Source: Archangium lipolyticum
GTDB lineage: Bacteria; Myxococcota; Myxococcia; Myxococcales; Myxococcaceae
Direction: 5' to 3'
Length of the DNA: 64,000 nucleotides
Assembly (NCBI RefSeq): GCF_024623785.1
Contig: NZ_JANKBZ010000006.1
Span: forward strand, 248,001 to 312,000
The position numbers and the translations under genes are program-made. Shown piece by piece: positions 25,507 to 33,754 of the stretch. The number at the start of each line of letters is the position of its first letter. The stretch's first letter is position 1. The notes beneath the pieces are model-generated. The model had not been told where the DNA came from and did no database searches. It saw only the letters and a program-made list of their open reading frames with translations.

Positions 25507-26100
25507 TCACCTTCCTCCTCGGGCGTACGGCACAACGGGTCCTGTCAGCTCGAAACGGAACATCAGCTCTCCTGCGTGGCGGTAGATGGCTTCTGGCGGT
25601 GCACTCGGGTTGGCGTCCTTGAACTGTTGCCATGCCATGTTCCACAGACCGCCGCGAGGCCCTCTGCTGTGGATGCGGATGTGAACATGCTCGGGGATGA
25701 GGATGGTGAATTGATGGATGTCCGGCACTCCTTGTCGATGGAACCACCGAGCGAGCTCCTCCGCCTGGGGAAAGATGTGGTGCCGCACCCAGCGCCCCGG
25801 AGGGAGAACGAACTGCGGAGGCTTGGGGTCGAAATGATGATTGAAAATGTAGCTGGGACCCCCACCGCGGGATGCCAGCAGCACCTGCTCGCGGGGCACC
25901 ACCTCCCGGCAGCGAAAGAAGCCGCACTCCTCCCCATCTTCCTGACACAGCAGGACAAGGCTCCGCTCGTCCTCACAGCCCTCCTCCCAGGATGCCACCA
26001 CCTCCGGCGTTCCACTGCCTTCGGACAGGGAGGGACTCGAGGTCGCGCAAGCGGCCAACAACCCGATCCACAACAGCCAGATTTTCGACAGGGCTCGCAT
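25507..26100 (-). CDS. SitA6-like polymorphic toxin lipoprotein (TIGR02269/DUF2380)
   Basis: A 197-residue lipoprotein: signal MRALSKIWLLWIG, lipobox LLAAC, lipidated Cys at about residue 18. The C-terminal half carries a His-rich nuclease-like pattern: WVRHHIFPQ, then IPEHVHIRIHS, then WNMAWQQF. This is typical of the myxobacterial lipoprotein family that includes SitA6, whose toxin domain enters sibling cells by outer-membrane exchange. The downstream double-CXXCG gene is the expected immunity partner. No sitB-like gene was recognised beside it. DNA in this pair is less GC-rich than neighbours, consistent with horizontal turnover. Confidence 0.78.
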   Translation of the reverse strand: MRALSKIWLLWIGLLAACATSSPSLSEGSGTPEVVASWEEGCEDERSLVLLCQEDGEECGFFRCREVVPREQVLLASRGGGPSYIFNHHFDPKPPQFVLPPGRWVRHHIFPQAEELARWFHRQGVPDIHQFTILIPEHVHIRIHSRGPRGGLWNMAWQQFKDANPSAPPEAIYRHAGELMFRFELTGPVVPYARGGR

Positions 26101-26250
26101 GAACAGTGGAGTCTAGAGCGCGTCGCTCGGGAAACAGGCTGGGCAGACCTCTTCCACGTGCAGGACAGATGCGGGGACCGTCTCCGTCTCCGGATGGACA
26201 CCTCGGCCGGAAAAAGCGAAGGGCACGCCGGTTGCTGGTGGGGATCTGGC

Positions 26251-26898
26251 ATGCACCGTGCTTTTTCGCTGTGTGCCTTGTTGGTGGGTCTCCTGTCGGC
26301 GCCACAGGCCGAGGCCGCGCGCCGGGCCACTCCGAGTCGAAGCACCCGGGCCGCGTCCCTGTCGCTCGCGAACCGGGCCGCGGCCCGCGCCTCGCTCTGG
26401 GTGGGCCTGTCCTCGTTGAGGAGGGTGAGCCGCTCGGTGAACGACGATTGCTCCGGCCTGGCCAACCTCGCCTACAAGAAGAATGGATTGAGCCTGATGC
26501 CCGAGCGCACCCTCCCGGGAGAGGGCGGAGTGGCCGCCATCTACCGCAAGGCGCGCAACCTGGGCGCGCTGCGCGACCAGCCGCGTCCGGGAGACCTCGT
26601 CTTCTTCCGGGAGACGTACGACCGCAACCGGGACGGGCGGCGAAATGACGGGCTCACGCACATCGGCGTGGTGGAGCGCGTGGACAGGGACGGCACGGTG
26701 ACGTTCGTGCACCGCGCGGGCGGAGGCGTGAAGCGCTCGAAGCTACACCTGTCGAAACCGAGCCTCCGCCGGGATGCCCGGGGCCGGGTGCTCAACGACT
26801 ACCTGCGCCGGCCCGAGAAGACCACGCGGCCCCGGCTCGCCGGGGAGCTGCTCGCGGGCTTCGCCTCCGTGGACCACCGCTGGTTCACAGCGCCTTGA
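26251..26898 (+). CDS. Exported NlpC/P60-family cysteine peptidase
   Basis: Predicted cell-wall gamma-D-glutamyl-diamino acid endopeptidase of 215 residues. A signal peptide ends near SAPQAEA. The catalytic Cys lies in DDCSGLANLAY and the His in THIGVVERV, with PGDLVFFRE between them, the standard NlpC/P60 order. The third polar residue may be His in FVHRAGG. No SH3 or LysM anchor is present. It is divergent from the SitA-like gene. Function in peptidoglycan turnover is by family. Confidence 0.87.
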   Translation: MHRAFSLCALLVGLLSAPQAEAARRATPSRSTRAASLSLANRAAARASLWVGLSSLRRVSRSVNDDCSGLANLAYKKNGLSLMPERTLPGEGGVAAIYRKARNLGALRDQPRPGDLVFFRETYDRNRDGRRNDGLTHIGVVERVDRDGTVTFVHRAGGGVKRSKLHLSKPSLRRDARGRVLNDYLRRPEKTTRPRLAGELLAGFASVDHRWFTAP

Positions 26899-27018
26899 CG
26901 ATCGCCACGCGCTCTCGAATCTACGTCGGCGGCTCCGCTCCGAGGACACCCCTCCGGTGCTGGACACACGAACGCCCCGCGAGTCATCCCCGCGAGGCGT
27001 CCGGCCCTGCCCGAAAGC

Positions 27019-27510
27019 TCACGCCAGCGGCGCGGCCTCATCGGTCTCGCGAGGCACCTGCAGGCGCGGCTCGGTCTGGATGAGCTCGGAGAACATCGTC
27101 TCGAGCTGCTCGCCCATGACCGCCAGCTCATCCTTCGTCATCAGCTTCTTCACGCTCTTGAAGAGATCCTTCTCCTCCTCCTCCACGTGATGCTCGACCA
27201 GTTCCTGGAGCACCTTCATCTTGGCCTTGAACTGCGCGTCCATGGGGTCCATGTCGAGCAGGTCGGCGATGACACGCTTCACCGACAGGTGCTCCTCCAC
27301 GGCCTCCTGGAGCTTGTCCGCCGTGGGGCCGACGTAGACACTGGGATAGAAGATCTTCTCCTCGATGACGGCGTGCGCGGCGAGGTTGTCCGCGATGCGC
27401 ACGAACAGGTCCATCACCGAGTCATCACCCTTCTCGATGGCCTTCTCGAACTTCTCGAAGAGCTCGTCGACCTCTTCGTGCTGCTGCGTCAACAGTTCGA
27501 TGGCGTCCAT
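27019..27510 (-). CDS. Hemerythrin HHE domain protein
   Basis: A 163-residue cytoplasmic protein of four helices with the di-iron ligand pattern of the HHE family: QQHEEVD, then HAVIEEKIFYP, EEHLSVKR and EHHVEEEEKDLF. Such proteins bind oxygen or nitric oxide, or repair iron centres. It is divergent from a MarR gene with 315 bp between them, so MarR control of this gene is plausible. A short Ala-rich tail follows the helices. Confidence 0.9.
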   Translation of the reverse strand: MDAIELLTQQHEEVDELFEKFEKAIEKGDDSVMDLFVRIADNLAAHAVIEEKIFYPSVYVGPTADKLQEAVEEHLSVKRVIADLLDMDPMDAQFKAKMKVLQELVEHHVEEEEKDLFKSVKKLMTKDELAVMGEQLETMFSELIQTEPRLQVPRETDEAAPLA

Positions 27511-27825
27511 TGTCGCTCCTGGTTGTGCCGCGTGAGGTTTCTGGGGCCTAACTTCGGCACGCTCCGCGAGGACGCCAACTGGAAGCCCCCTTCCCCGCCG
27601 GACCAGCGGGGAGCCTGACTCGCGAGGTTCCTCCGTTCGCGATGACTCCTCACGTCATCCCGGGGAAGCCTGGATGCACGCCCGCTCTCCAGCGGCTCGG
27701 GCACAACCCCCAGGCCCTTGCACGAGATGGCCGCTTCTCTTCCGGCTGGAGCGAGCCAACATTTCGCCCCACCGGAGCAGGTGCACCCAGGACCGAAACC
27801 AGGCCGGTCTGGACGAGGAAACTCC
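27511..27825. other. Divergent intergenic region, hemerythrin/MarR
   Basis: No gene is supportable in these 315 bp. An inverted repeat GATGAC, 7 bases, GTCATC lies at 27641-27659 and is a weak candidate operator for the MarR-type regulator. Confidence 0.45.
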
Positions 27826-28311
27826 GTGTCACGGAAGGTCTCCACGGTCGAAGACAAGACCGGCGATGTCGACCGGTTCCGCCAACTCCTGTTCGCGCTC
27901 GGGCGGCTCTACTCGCTGAGGGATCCGCTCGCCAGCGGGTGCGAGCGGATGCAGCTCACCGCGCCGCAAATCCACACCCTGCTGTGGTTGGGCGAGGACG
28001 GGGCCCTGACCATGGGAGGGCTGGCCCGGCGGCTGGGCATCACCGAGAAGACGGTCACCGGCGTGGTGGACCGGCTGGAACGCGAGGGCCATGTCCAGCG
28101 CGAGCGAAACCCCGAGGACCGCCGCGTCGTCCACTGCCGGCTGACCGCGTCGGGCGCGCGGATGTATCGCAAGCTGGAGCGCACCCTCGTCCAGGGAATG
28201 GACCGGCTGCTGGGCCACCTGGACCTCCGGGATCGCCGGGCCCTCTTCCTCATCCTGGAGAAGCTCATCGCCTCGGCCGGACCCGGGGAAACCGCGGCCC
28301 CCGGAAGGTAA
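27826..28311 (+). CDS. MarR-family transcriptional regulator
   Basis: DNA-binding regulator of about 161 residues with the MarR winged-helix fold. The recognition-helix region reads GLARRLGITEKTVTGVVDRLEREG and the wing NPEDRRVVHCRLT. The GTG at 27826 after GAGGA is preferred; the upstream ATG frame gives a low-complexity leader. Ligand unknown. It is divergent from hemerythrin and may control it or respond to oxidative or phenolic compounds, which is inference. Confidence 0.88.
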   Translation: MSRKVSTVEDKTGDVDRFRQLLFALGRLYSLRDPLASGCERMQLTAPQIHTLLWLGEDGALTMGGLARRLGITEKTVTGVVDRLEREGHVQRERNPEDRRVVHCRLTASGARMYRKLERTLVQGMDRLLGHLDLRDRRALFLILEKLIASAGPGETAAPGR

Positions 28312-28415
28312 CCGGGCCTCGCGGGGCCCTGGCGGCTCCCTTCCCCTCCACCCGGACGGGAGCAGCACCCGAGGACCGTGGACGGCTGCGCCCGGCTGCG
28401 CTTCACTGGGAGCCG

Positions 28416-28796
28416 ATGATGACTCCTCACGACGCAGAGAAGGTCCTGGCGGACGCGGAAGTGGTGCCGTGCGCGGAGATGCAGCTCGCGGATGCCCGGA
28501 AGCTGGTGGAGGCGTGCCTCGCCGAGGGCGTGCCCGCGCTCGTGCACCGCGAGGCATGTAGCAAGCCGAGCTGCTCGCCGAAGTTCCAGGTGCTCGTGCG
28601 CCCCGAGGACACGCCCCGGGTCGCGAGCCTGCTCCAACAACGTTGGATGGACAGCCTGGAGCGCGAGGGGCTCGTCCCAGCGGGCCGGGCGCCCCAGGCG
28701 GTGCCGGAGGAGGGGGAGCTGCCCTGCCCCGCTTGCGGTACGGCCGCGCCCCTGGTCCAGGGCGCGTGCAGCGACTGCGGCCTGCAGTTGGAGTGA
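28416..28796 (+). CDS. Small zinc-ribbon protein of unknown function
   Basis: A 126-residue cytoplasmic protein. The N-terminal about 80 residues form an alpha/beta unit with HREACSKPSC and FQVLVRPEDTPRV, resembling small signal-transducing proteins of the DUF2007 type. The last 25 residues hold a zinc ribbon, CPACG and CSDCG, ending in a hydrophobic C-terminus. The double ATG at 28416/28419 makes the exact start uncertain by one codon. Adjacent genes give no functional clue. Confidence 0.72.
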   Translation: MMTPHDAEKVLADAEVVPCAEMQLADARKLVEACLAEGVPALVHREACSKPSCSPKFQVLVRPEDTPRVASLLQQRWMDSLEREGLVPAGRAPQAVPEEGELPCPACGTAAPLVQGACSDCGLQLE

Positions 28797-28806
28797 GCCG
28801 GCCGGA

Positions 28807-29724
28807 CTACTTGCTACCGGCGGTGGAGGCGGCGGCCTCCGGCGAGCGCTGCACCAACTCGACGGCGGGCGCCTTCGCGGGCCCGAGCAGCGTGAGGTCG
28901 GCCACGACCGGGTAGTGGTCGGAGGCGCGCACGCGCAGCACCTGGCTGCGCTTGGGCATGAAGTGGTCGCACGCCAGCACGTAGTCGATGCGCAGGTTGG
29001 GGATGACGGGCAGCGGGTAGGTCTCCGAGGGGCCCTCTCCGCGCAGCGCGAACACGTCCACCAGCTCGCGCTTGAAGAGCCGCAGCGAGCGCGAGTCGGG
29101 CGTGTCGTTCATGTCGCCCATCAGCAGCTTGGGCCGGGAGTCTGAGGCCAGCAGCTTCATGATGGCCGCGCTCTGGCGCATGCGGACGTCGCCATTGAAG
29201 GGGCGCCGGGTGAGGTGGGTGACGTAGATGCTCACCTCCTGGCCGTTCACCTTCATGAGGACGCGGGCCACGGTGCGCGGCTCGGTGCCGGGCTCCACGG
29301 GCAGCGGATGCTGCTCCACGGACTCGAGCGGGAAGCGGGAGATGAGCGCCACGCCGTAGTCACCGCCGTGCAGGGTGGTGGTACGGAAGTGGGCGTAATA
29401 GGGCAGGCCGGTGCGCCGGGCGAGCTCGGCGGGCTGATCCATCCCATTGGCGCGGATCGAACCGACATCCACCTCCTGGAGGGCAACGATGTCGGGAGAG
29501 GCGGAGCGGATGGTCTCGGCCACCTTGTCCAGACCGTGGCGGCCGGACTGGATGTTGAAGGTCATCACCCGGAGGTCGTCCCCGCCCCGGAAGGCCGCGG
29601 GGACCGCGAGGGAGCCAGGGGCCGCGATCGACACGGGGGCCGAATCGGAGCGGAGGGAGGGGGACGACGCACACGCGATGGGCATCGCGAGGAACAGGCC
29701 GGCGAGAAGTCGGTCGATTCGCAT
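28807..29724 (-). CDS. Endonuclease/exonuclease/phosphatase-family lipoprotein
   Basis: Exported EEP-fold hydrolase of 305 residues. Lipobox MPIAC gives a lipidated C18. Catalytic blocks are in family order: MTFNIQSGRHG, ALQEVDVG, YVTHLTRRP, LLMGDMNDTPD, IDYVLA and RASDHYPVVADL. All metal and catalytic residues look intact. The family includes DNases, sphingomyelinases and phosphoinositide phosphatases. Surface display fits a role in attacking extracellular nucleic acid or lipid, which is inference. Confidence 0.88.
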   Translation of the reverse strand: MRIDRLLAGLFLAMPIACASSPSLRSDSAPVSIAAPGSLAVPAAFRGGDDLRVMTFNIQSGRHGLDKVAETIRSASPDIVALQEVDVGSIRANGMDQPAELARRTGLPYYAHFRTTTLHGGDYGVALISRFPLESVEQHPLPVEPGTEPRTVARVLMKVNGQEVSIYVTHLTRRPFNGDVRMRQSAAIMKLLASDSRPKLLMGDMNDTPDSRSLRLFKRELVDVFALRGEGPSETYPLPVIPNLRIDYVLACDHFMPKRSQVLRVRASDHYPVVADLTLLGPAKAPAVELVQRSPEAAASTAGSK

Positions 29725-29819
29725 GGGATGGGGGGCGGATCATCGCAGCAATCCGTCGAACCGTCTTCCCTCCTCTCCAAGTCAGGCCGGAGAGCAACCC
29801 GGCAAGCACCCGTGGATGT

Positions 29820-29854
29820 CCCCTCTCCCTCTGGGAGAGGGCCAGGGTGAGGGT
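29820..29854 (+). repeat. Dispersed palindromic intergenic repeat, copy 2
   Basis: Same 9-bp-arm hairpin and GGGTGAGGG flank as at 4225. It lies between the EEP lipoprotein and DUF4336 genes. Confidence 0.87.
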
Positions 29855-29875
29855 CTTCCCCCGGTTCCACCGTGC

Positions 29876-30550
29876 CTAGAGCCACGCGAAGGCTTCCCGC
29901 ATGGCCTGCTTGCCACCGCGCTCGAGCACCTGGCCATGACACGGCACCACGCGGTCGAAGTCCCAGGAGAGCACCCGGTCCCTCCAGGCCCGCAGCGCGG
30001 CCTTGTCCTTCACCATGGTCTTGAGCAGCCAGGTGGGCGCCAGCCGCTCGTAGGCTCCGCACAGCTTCAGATAGTTGCGCGTCAGCCACGAGTGCGAGTC
30101 GTGGATGTTGAAGGCCACGTCGGCGAGCAGCAGGGTGCGGCTGGGGCGGTGCAGGAAGGAGAACTCCTCCAGCTTGGGGATGCCGCGCGCGAGGAGCAGC
30201 TCGACGGTGGGTGACTGGCCCACGTCCATCACGTCCGACAGCTCCACGTCGATGCGCAGGTCCTTGCGTTTGGCGCGCAACCCCGCGGGCGCGAGCACCC
30301 GGGCCGAGGGGTACGCCGCGGCCCAATCCCCGAGCGACAGGTGGTGCATGGTGTTGGGCGCCACCAGGAAGCGCACTGGCCCCACGGCATCCACCGCCTG
30401 GCGCACGGCGGCGTCCAGCTTCACGGGCGAGTGCAGCCACAGGCCGCCCTCCGGCAGGCGCACCACCGTCATTCGTCCGCCCAGGTCGAAGCCCCTCATG
30501 TGGAAGGGCACATCCAGGACGAAGAGGTCATCGGACAGGGGGCGCAACAT
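29876..30550 (-). CDS. DUF4336 (metallo-beta-lactamase-like) protein
   Basis: A 224-residue cytoplasmic protein of the DUF4336 family, distantly related to metallo-beta-lactamases. VAPNTMHHLSLGDW near residue 68 and PCHGQVLERGG near the C-terminus are the metal-binding positions. The classical HxHxDH motif is absent, so activity is uncertain. No signal peptide. It is followed downstream by repeat copy 2 and divergent from the microviridin-type gene. Confidence 0.82.
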   Translation of the reverse strand: MLRPLSDDLFVLDVPFHMRGFDLGGRMTVVRLPEGGLWLHSPVKLDAAVRQAVDAVGPVRFLVAPNTMHHLSLGDWAAAYPSARVLAPAGLRAKRKDLRIDVELSDVMDVGQSPTVELLLARGIPKLEEFSFLHRPSRTLLLADVAFNIHDSHSWLTRNYLKLCGAYERLAPTWLLKTMVKDKAALRAWRDRVLSWDFDRVVPCHGQVLERGGKQAMREAFAWL

Positions 30551-30812
30551 GGCGGGGCTCCTTGGTTTCGACCACTACCCTGAAACCTAACCGACGGTCG
30601 GAAGACGCATCCCCTTCTTCATCCCTGGTGGCCCGACCCCCGCGATGCAGACCGAGCAGGCGGAAGAACGGGCCCGTCGTGCGGTCCGTGACATTCGGCT
30701 CCAGGGGACTCGATCTCCATGAGCAACCGACTCACCCGAGGTGCCCATCACGGTGAGCCGCGGTTGCTCATACACCCCCCACATTGGCCAGCAGGCCACA
30801 TGGAGTCTGGAC

Positions 30813-31016
30813 ATGAAAAAGAACGCATTGAACAAGGCACCGCTGCAGGGCAAGAAGCCGTTCTTCGCGCGGCTGTTGGACGCTCAGGAACTCGAGCAGG
30901 CCGCGGGCGGTGGCGTCCCCGTGCAGACCAAGAAGTACCCCTCGGACCAGGACGAGGGCGGGCCCATCTTCACCACCCTGAAGTACCCCTCGGACAAGGA
31001 CGAGGGCACCTGGTAG
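30813..31016 (+). CDS. Microviridin-type (graspetide) precursor peptide with two KYPSD cores
   Basis: A 67-residue RiPP precursor. The leader contains PFFARLL at residues 16-22, matching the PFFARFL recognition helix of microviridin leaders. After a double-Gly-type AAGGG boundary come two cores: TKKYPSDQDEG (39-49) and TLKYPSDKDEG (55-65), followed by TW. Microviridins are crosslinked by ATP-grasp ligases through Thr, Lys, Ser and acidic side chains, mostly to give serine-protease inhibitors. GGAG lies 7 bases before the ATG. No ATP-grasp ligase, acetyltransferase or transporter gene is adjacent, so modification must depend on enzymes encoded elsewhere, or the gene is a relic. Confidence 0.88.
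   Translation: MKKNALNKAPLQGKKPFFARLLDAQELEQAAGGGVPVQTKKYPSDQDEGGPIFTTLKYPSDKDEGTW
30927..31007 (+). repeat. Tandem core repeat in precursor gene
   Basis: Two near-identical 33-bp units (30927-30959 and 30975-31007), each encoding TxKYPSDxDEG, separated by 15 bp. They show duplication of the core peptide. Confidence 0.9.
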
Positions 31017-31045
31017 TTAACGGCAATCCCCCTGAATCCCGCCCG

Positions 31046-31088
31046 GCTCCGGCCACGGCATCCCGCGAGGGAGCGTCGTGGCCGGAGC
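31046..31088 (+). repeat. Inverted repeat after precursor gene
   Basis: Arms GCTCCGGCCACG and CGTGGCCGGAGC pair perfectly over 12 bp around a 19-nt loop, 29 bp after the stop. There is no T-tract, so it is a weak terminator or an mRNA-stability hairpin. Confidence 0.6.
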
Positions 31089-31293
31089 GCTCCTCATCCA
31101 GGGCAGGCGGGCGTGCAATGGTTACAAGATGGGAAATTCTCTTCCGGTAGAAAGGCCAGTCCGGGGTAACTCCGGCGGTCACCCGGGATAGAGGCGTTCC
31201 CCCTCGTTCCGAGGACTTGCACAGGTCATCCCCGCCCTGGGGTACGGGTGGGCCGTGCTTTGCACAGGCAGGCGGGCGGAAGGAGTCCTCCGC

Positions 31294-31959
31294 GTGTCCG
31301 TCCGGCCCCGCTCCGCAGGCTTCACCCTCGTTGAAGTGATGGTCGTGGTCGCCATCCTCGGTGTCCTCGTGACGCTCGCGGGAGTGGCGGTGTTCCATGG
31401 CACCGCGCGTGTGCGCGTGAGCAACGCCGCCTTCGAGGTGAGCGCGCTGTACACGGCCGCACAGATGCGCGCCACCAGCATGGGCGTGCCGCACTACGTC
31501 GTCTTCCACGATGACGGCACCACGTTCGGCGTCTCGCTGCTGGAGCGCGCGGATGCGCTCGGCGCCTACAACTGGGCCAGTGATGATGTAACGGACATCG
31601 CCACCGTGGGAGGCGTCCAGCACGAGCGCCTGCGGCTGTCCGACAGTAGCGGCCTGGGCTTCCTGGACCTCGGCGCCTCCGGCTCGGAGCCGCGCGCGCT
31701 GCCCGCCCCCTTCTCCTCCATTCCCCTCACCCCGTCCGGCTCGGGCCGGCTGCTCGGCGGATGCTCCTTCTGTACCGAGGGCACGGGCGGTGCGCGCGGG
31801 GTCATCCGCTTCTCTCCCGATGGCACCGTGCAGGTGATGACGGGCGGCGCCGAGGCGGGCGGTGTCGTCGCCTTCGCACCGGATTCGGGCGGTGGCCGGT
31901 CCGGCTCGCCTCGCTGGGTGGTCATCGCCGCGCCGGCCGGAGCCGTCCGTGTCTTCTAG
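31294..31959 (+). CDS. Minor pseudopilin, FimT/FimU type
   Basis: Type IV pilus minor pilin of about 221 residues. A short basic leader ends in Gly before FTLVEVMVVVAILGVLVTLA, the prepilin-peptidase site and N-terminal helix with Glu at +5. A GspH/FimT-like globular domain follows. GTG 31294 is preferred, with AGGAG 8 bases upstream; the frame extends further up without a better site. It is first of a five-gene cassette ending in pilY1. Confidence 0.85.
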   Translation: MSVRPRSAGFTLVEVMVVVAILGVLVTLAGVAVFHGTARVRVSNAAFEVSALYTAAQMRATSMGVPHYVVFHDDGTTFGVSLLERADALGAYNWASDDVTDIATVGGVQHERLRLSDSSGLGFLDLGASGSEPRALPAPFSSIPLTPSGSGRLLGGCSFCTEGTGGARGVIRFSPDGTVQVMTGGAEAGGVVAFAPDSGGGRSGSPRWVVIAAPAGAVRVF

Positions 31960-31972
31960 GAGGACCGTCACC

Positions 31973-32524
31973 ATGTCTCCGTCTTCTCGAGTCCCGAGCG
32001 CCCGTGGCGTCAGCCTCGTCGAGGCCATGGCGGCACTCGCCGTCTTCTCCATCGGCCTGCTCGGCGTGCTGCACATGAACGTGCTGGCCAGCCAGCAGAA
32101 CGGGCTGGCCCGGCGCCAGTCCACCGCGAGCAAGGTGGCCAGGGATCTGGTGGACGCCTTCGAGCGCCTGCCCTTCGACCACGCGCTGCTGTCCGCCGAG
32201 AGCACCATCGACCCAGCGGACCCGCGCTTCTCGCGCTTCGACGAGGCGGATGGGCGGGTGAAGCTCTCGGACGCGGTGGGGCTCGTCGGGGCGCGCCCGC
32301 TGCTCGGCGCGGCGCAGGCCACCGTGGGCGCCGAGAGCACCTACGAGGTGGCCTGGCGGGTGGCTCCCGTGAAGGGCGCGGATGGCAGCACCGAGGCCCG
32401 CCGCATCCTCGTCATGGTGCGCTTTCCCACCACGGCGGGGGGCTTCAAGCAGGTGGACGTCTGGGCGGTGAAGTTCAACCCCCACGCCATCGGCCGGGGC
32501 GCCGCGGCCATCCCGGAGATCTGA
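31973..32524 (+). CDS. pilV: Minor pseudopilin PilV-like
   Basis: Minor pilin of 183 residues. The class III leader MSPSSRVPSARG is cut before VSLVEAMAALAVFSIGLLGV. The N-terminal helix and following Gln-rich segment resemble PilV. TAGGAGG precedes the ATG. It lies 13 bp after the FimT/U-like gene and 2 bp before pilW. Minor pilins prime assembly of the type IV pilus with PilY1. Confidence 0.83.
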   Translation: MSPSSRVPSARGVSLVEAMAALAVFSIGLLGVLHMNVLASQQNGLARRQSTASKVARDLVDAFERLPFDHALLSAESTIDPADPRFSRFDEADGRVKLSDAVGLVGARPLLGAAQATVGAESTYEVAWRVAPVKGADGSTEARRILVMVRFPTTAGGFKQVDVWAVKFNPHAIGRGAAAIPEI

Positions 32525-32526
32525 GC

Positions 32527-33750
32527 ATGCGCGCGCGTCACGGCCCTCGAGGCTTCACCCTGGTCGAGCTGCTCGTCGGCACCGCGGTGGGCGCCGTGGT
32601 GCTCGCGGGCATCGGGCTCGTCTTCATCTCGCAGGCCTCGCAGTACCAGGCCCACGCGAGCCGCCGCGCGGTGCAGTCCAGCGTCCGGCAGGCGCTGGGT
32701 TTCGTGGAGCACCACGTGCGCAACGCGGGGTATGGCGTGGACCCCGACCGCGCCATCCTCGCCTATGACTCCTACGACGCGGCTGGTGATGCGCGCGCCG
32801 ATGGCTACCCGGATGGGCTCACCGTCCACGCGCGCTCCCTCCACTTCCGGCGCCTCGCCACCGAGGTGGGCTCGGACTACCTGCGCTTCGACAGGGCGCT
32901 CGAGCGGCCGCTGCGCAAGGGGGAGATCCTCCTCGTCCTCTGCCCCGGCGCCATCCGCTACGCCTACGTGACGGTGGGAGAGACGGCGCCCGCGAAGGCC
33001 ACCTCGGTCCGGCTGGACACCACCGCCGCGCCGGTGGACTCGCCCGCGGGGCCGCCCGGCGCGCTCTTCCGCGAGCACGGCGAGCTGGGGGATGCCTGCT
33101 TCCATGACGGCGAGCCGCCGGTGGTGGTGAAGGTGGAGCGCACCAGCTTCTACGTCGCCTCCTTCGACGACGACGGGGACCCGGCCACTCCCGGCGCCAC
33201 GCCCTACCTCATGCAGCACCGGGGCGTGGACATCAACGGAGACGGGCGCATCGACGGGACCGACGCCATGCCCATCGCCGTGGGCATCGAGCAGCTCCAG
33301 GTGGCCTACATCCTCAACGCGCTGGGCAAGGACACGCCGCCGCTGGTGGGCGTGGACGACACCGTGCCCTGGGGCGAGACGTGGCACACCGGAGCGCCCG
33401 AGACGGACAGGCCCCGGCTGAACGACGCGTACGCCTCGCCCCGGCGCCTCACCTCGCACCCGGCCAACATCCGCCAGGTCCGGCTCACGCTCGTGGCGCG
33501 CAGCACCCGGCCGGACGCGCAGCGCGAGGGGGACGACGTGCTCACTCCGGGAGCCCCGGGCGCCGAGGGCCCCGCGCTCCCCACGGGGACCACGTCCTGG
33601 CGCCAGCTCGAGAACCTGGGCACCACGCCCGCCAGCGCCTTCGACCCGCGAGGGGGCGGCTTCACCCGCGCCGTGCTGCGCGAGGCCATCGCCCCCAAGA
33701 ACCTGCTGATGCGCTCCCAGTTCATCCCCGTCCAACCGGGAGGAGGTTGA
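32527..33750 (+). CDS. pilW: Minor pseudopilin PilW-like
   Basis: Minor pilin of 407 residues. The leader MRARHGPRG is followed by FTLVELLVGTAVGAVVLAGI, the canonical prepilin site. The large globular domain includes ITFTF-free beta-rich sequence typical of PilW and several Asp-rich loops such as DINGDGRIDGTD that may bind calcium. It is packed between pilV and pilX with almost no spacing. Confidence 0.85.
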   Translation: MRARHGPRGFTLVELLVGTAVGAVVLAGIGLVFISQASQYQAHASRRAVQSSVRQALGFVEHHVRNAGYGVDPDRAILAYDSYDAAGDARADGYPDGLTVHARSLHFRRLATEVGSDYLRFDRALERPLRKGEILLVLCPGAIRYAYVTVGETAPAKATSVRLDTTAAPVDSPAGPPGALFREHGELGDACFHDGEPPVVVKVERTSFYVASFDDDGDPATPGATPYLMQHRGVDINGDGRIDGTDAMPIAVGIEQLQVAYILNALGKDTPPLVGVDDTVPWGETWHTGAPETDRPRLNDAYASPRRLTSHPANIRQVRLTLVARSTRPDAQREGDDVLTPGAPGAEGPALPTGTTSWRQLENLGTTPASAFDPRGGGFTRAVLREAIAPKNLLMRSQFIPVQPGGG

Positions 33751-33754
33751 GCCC

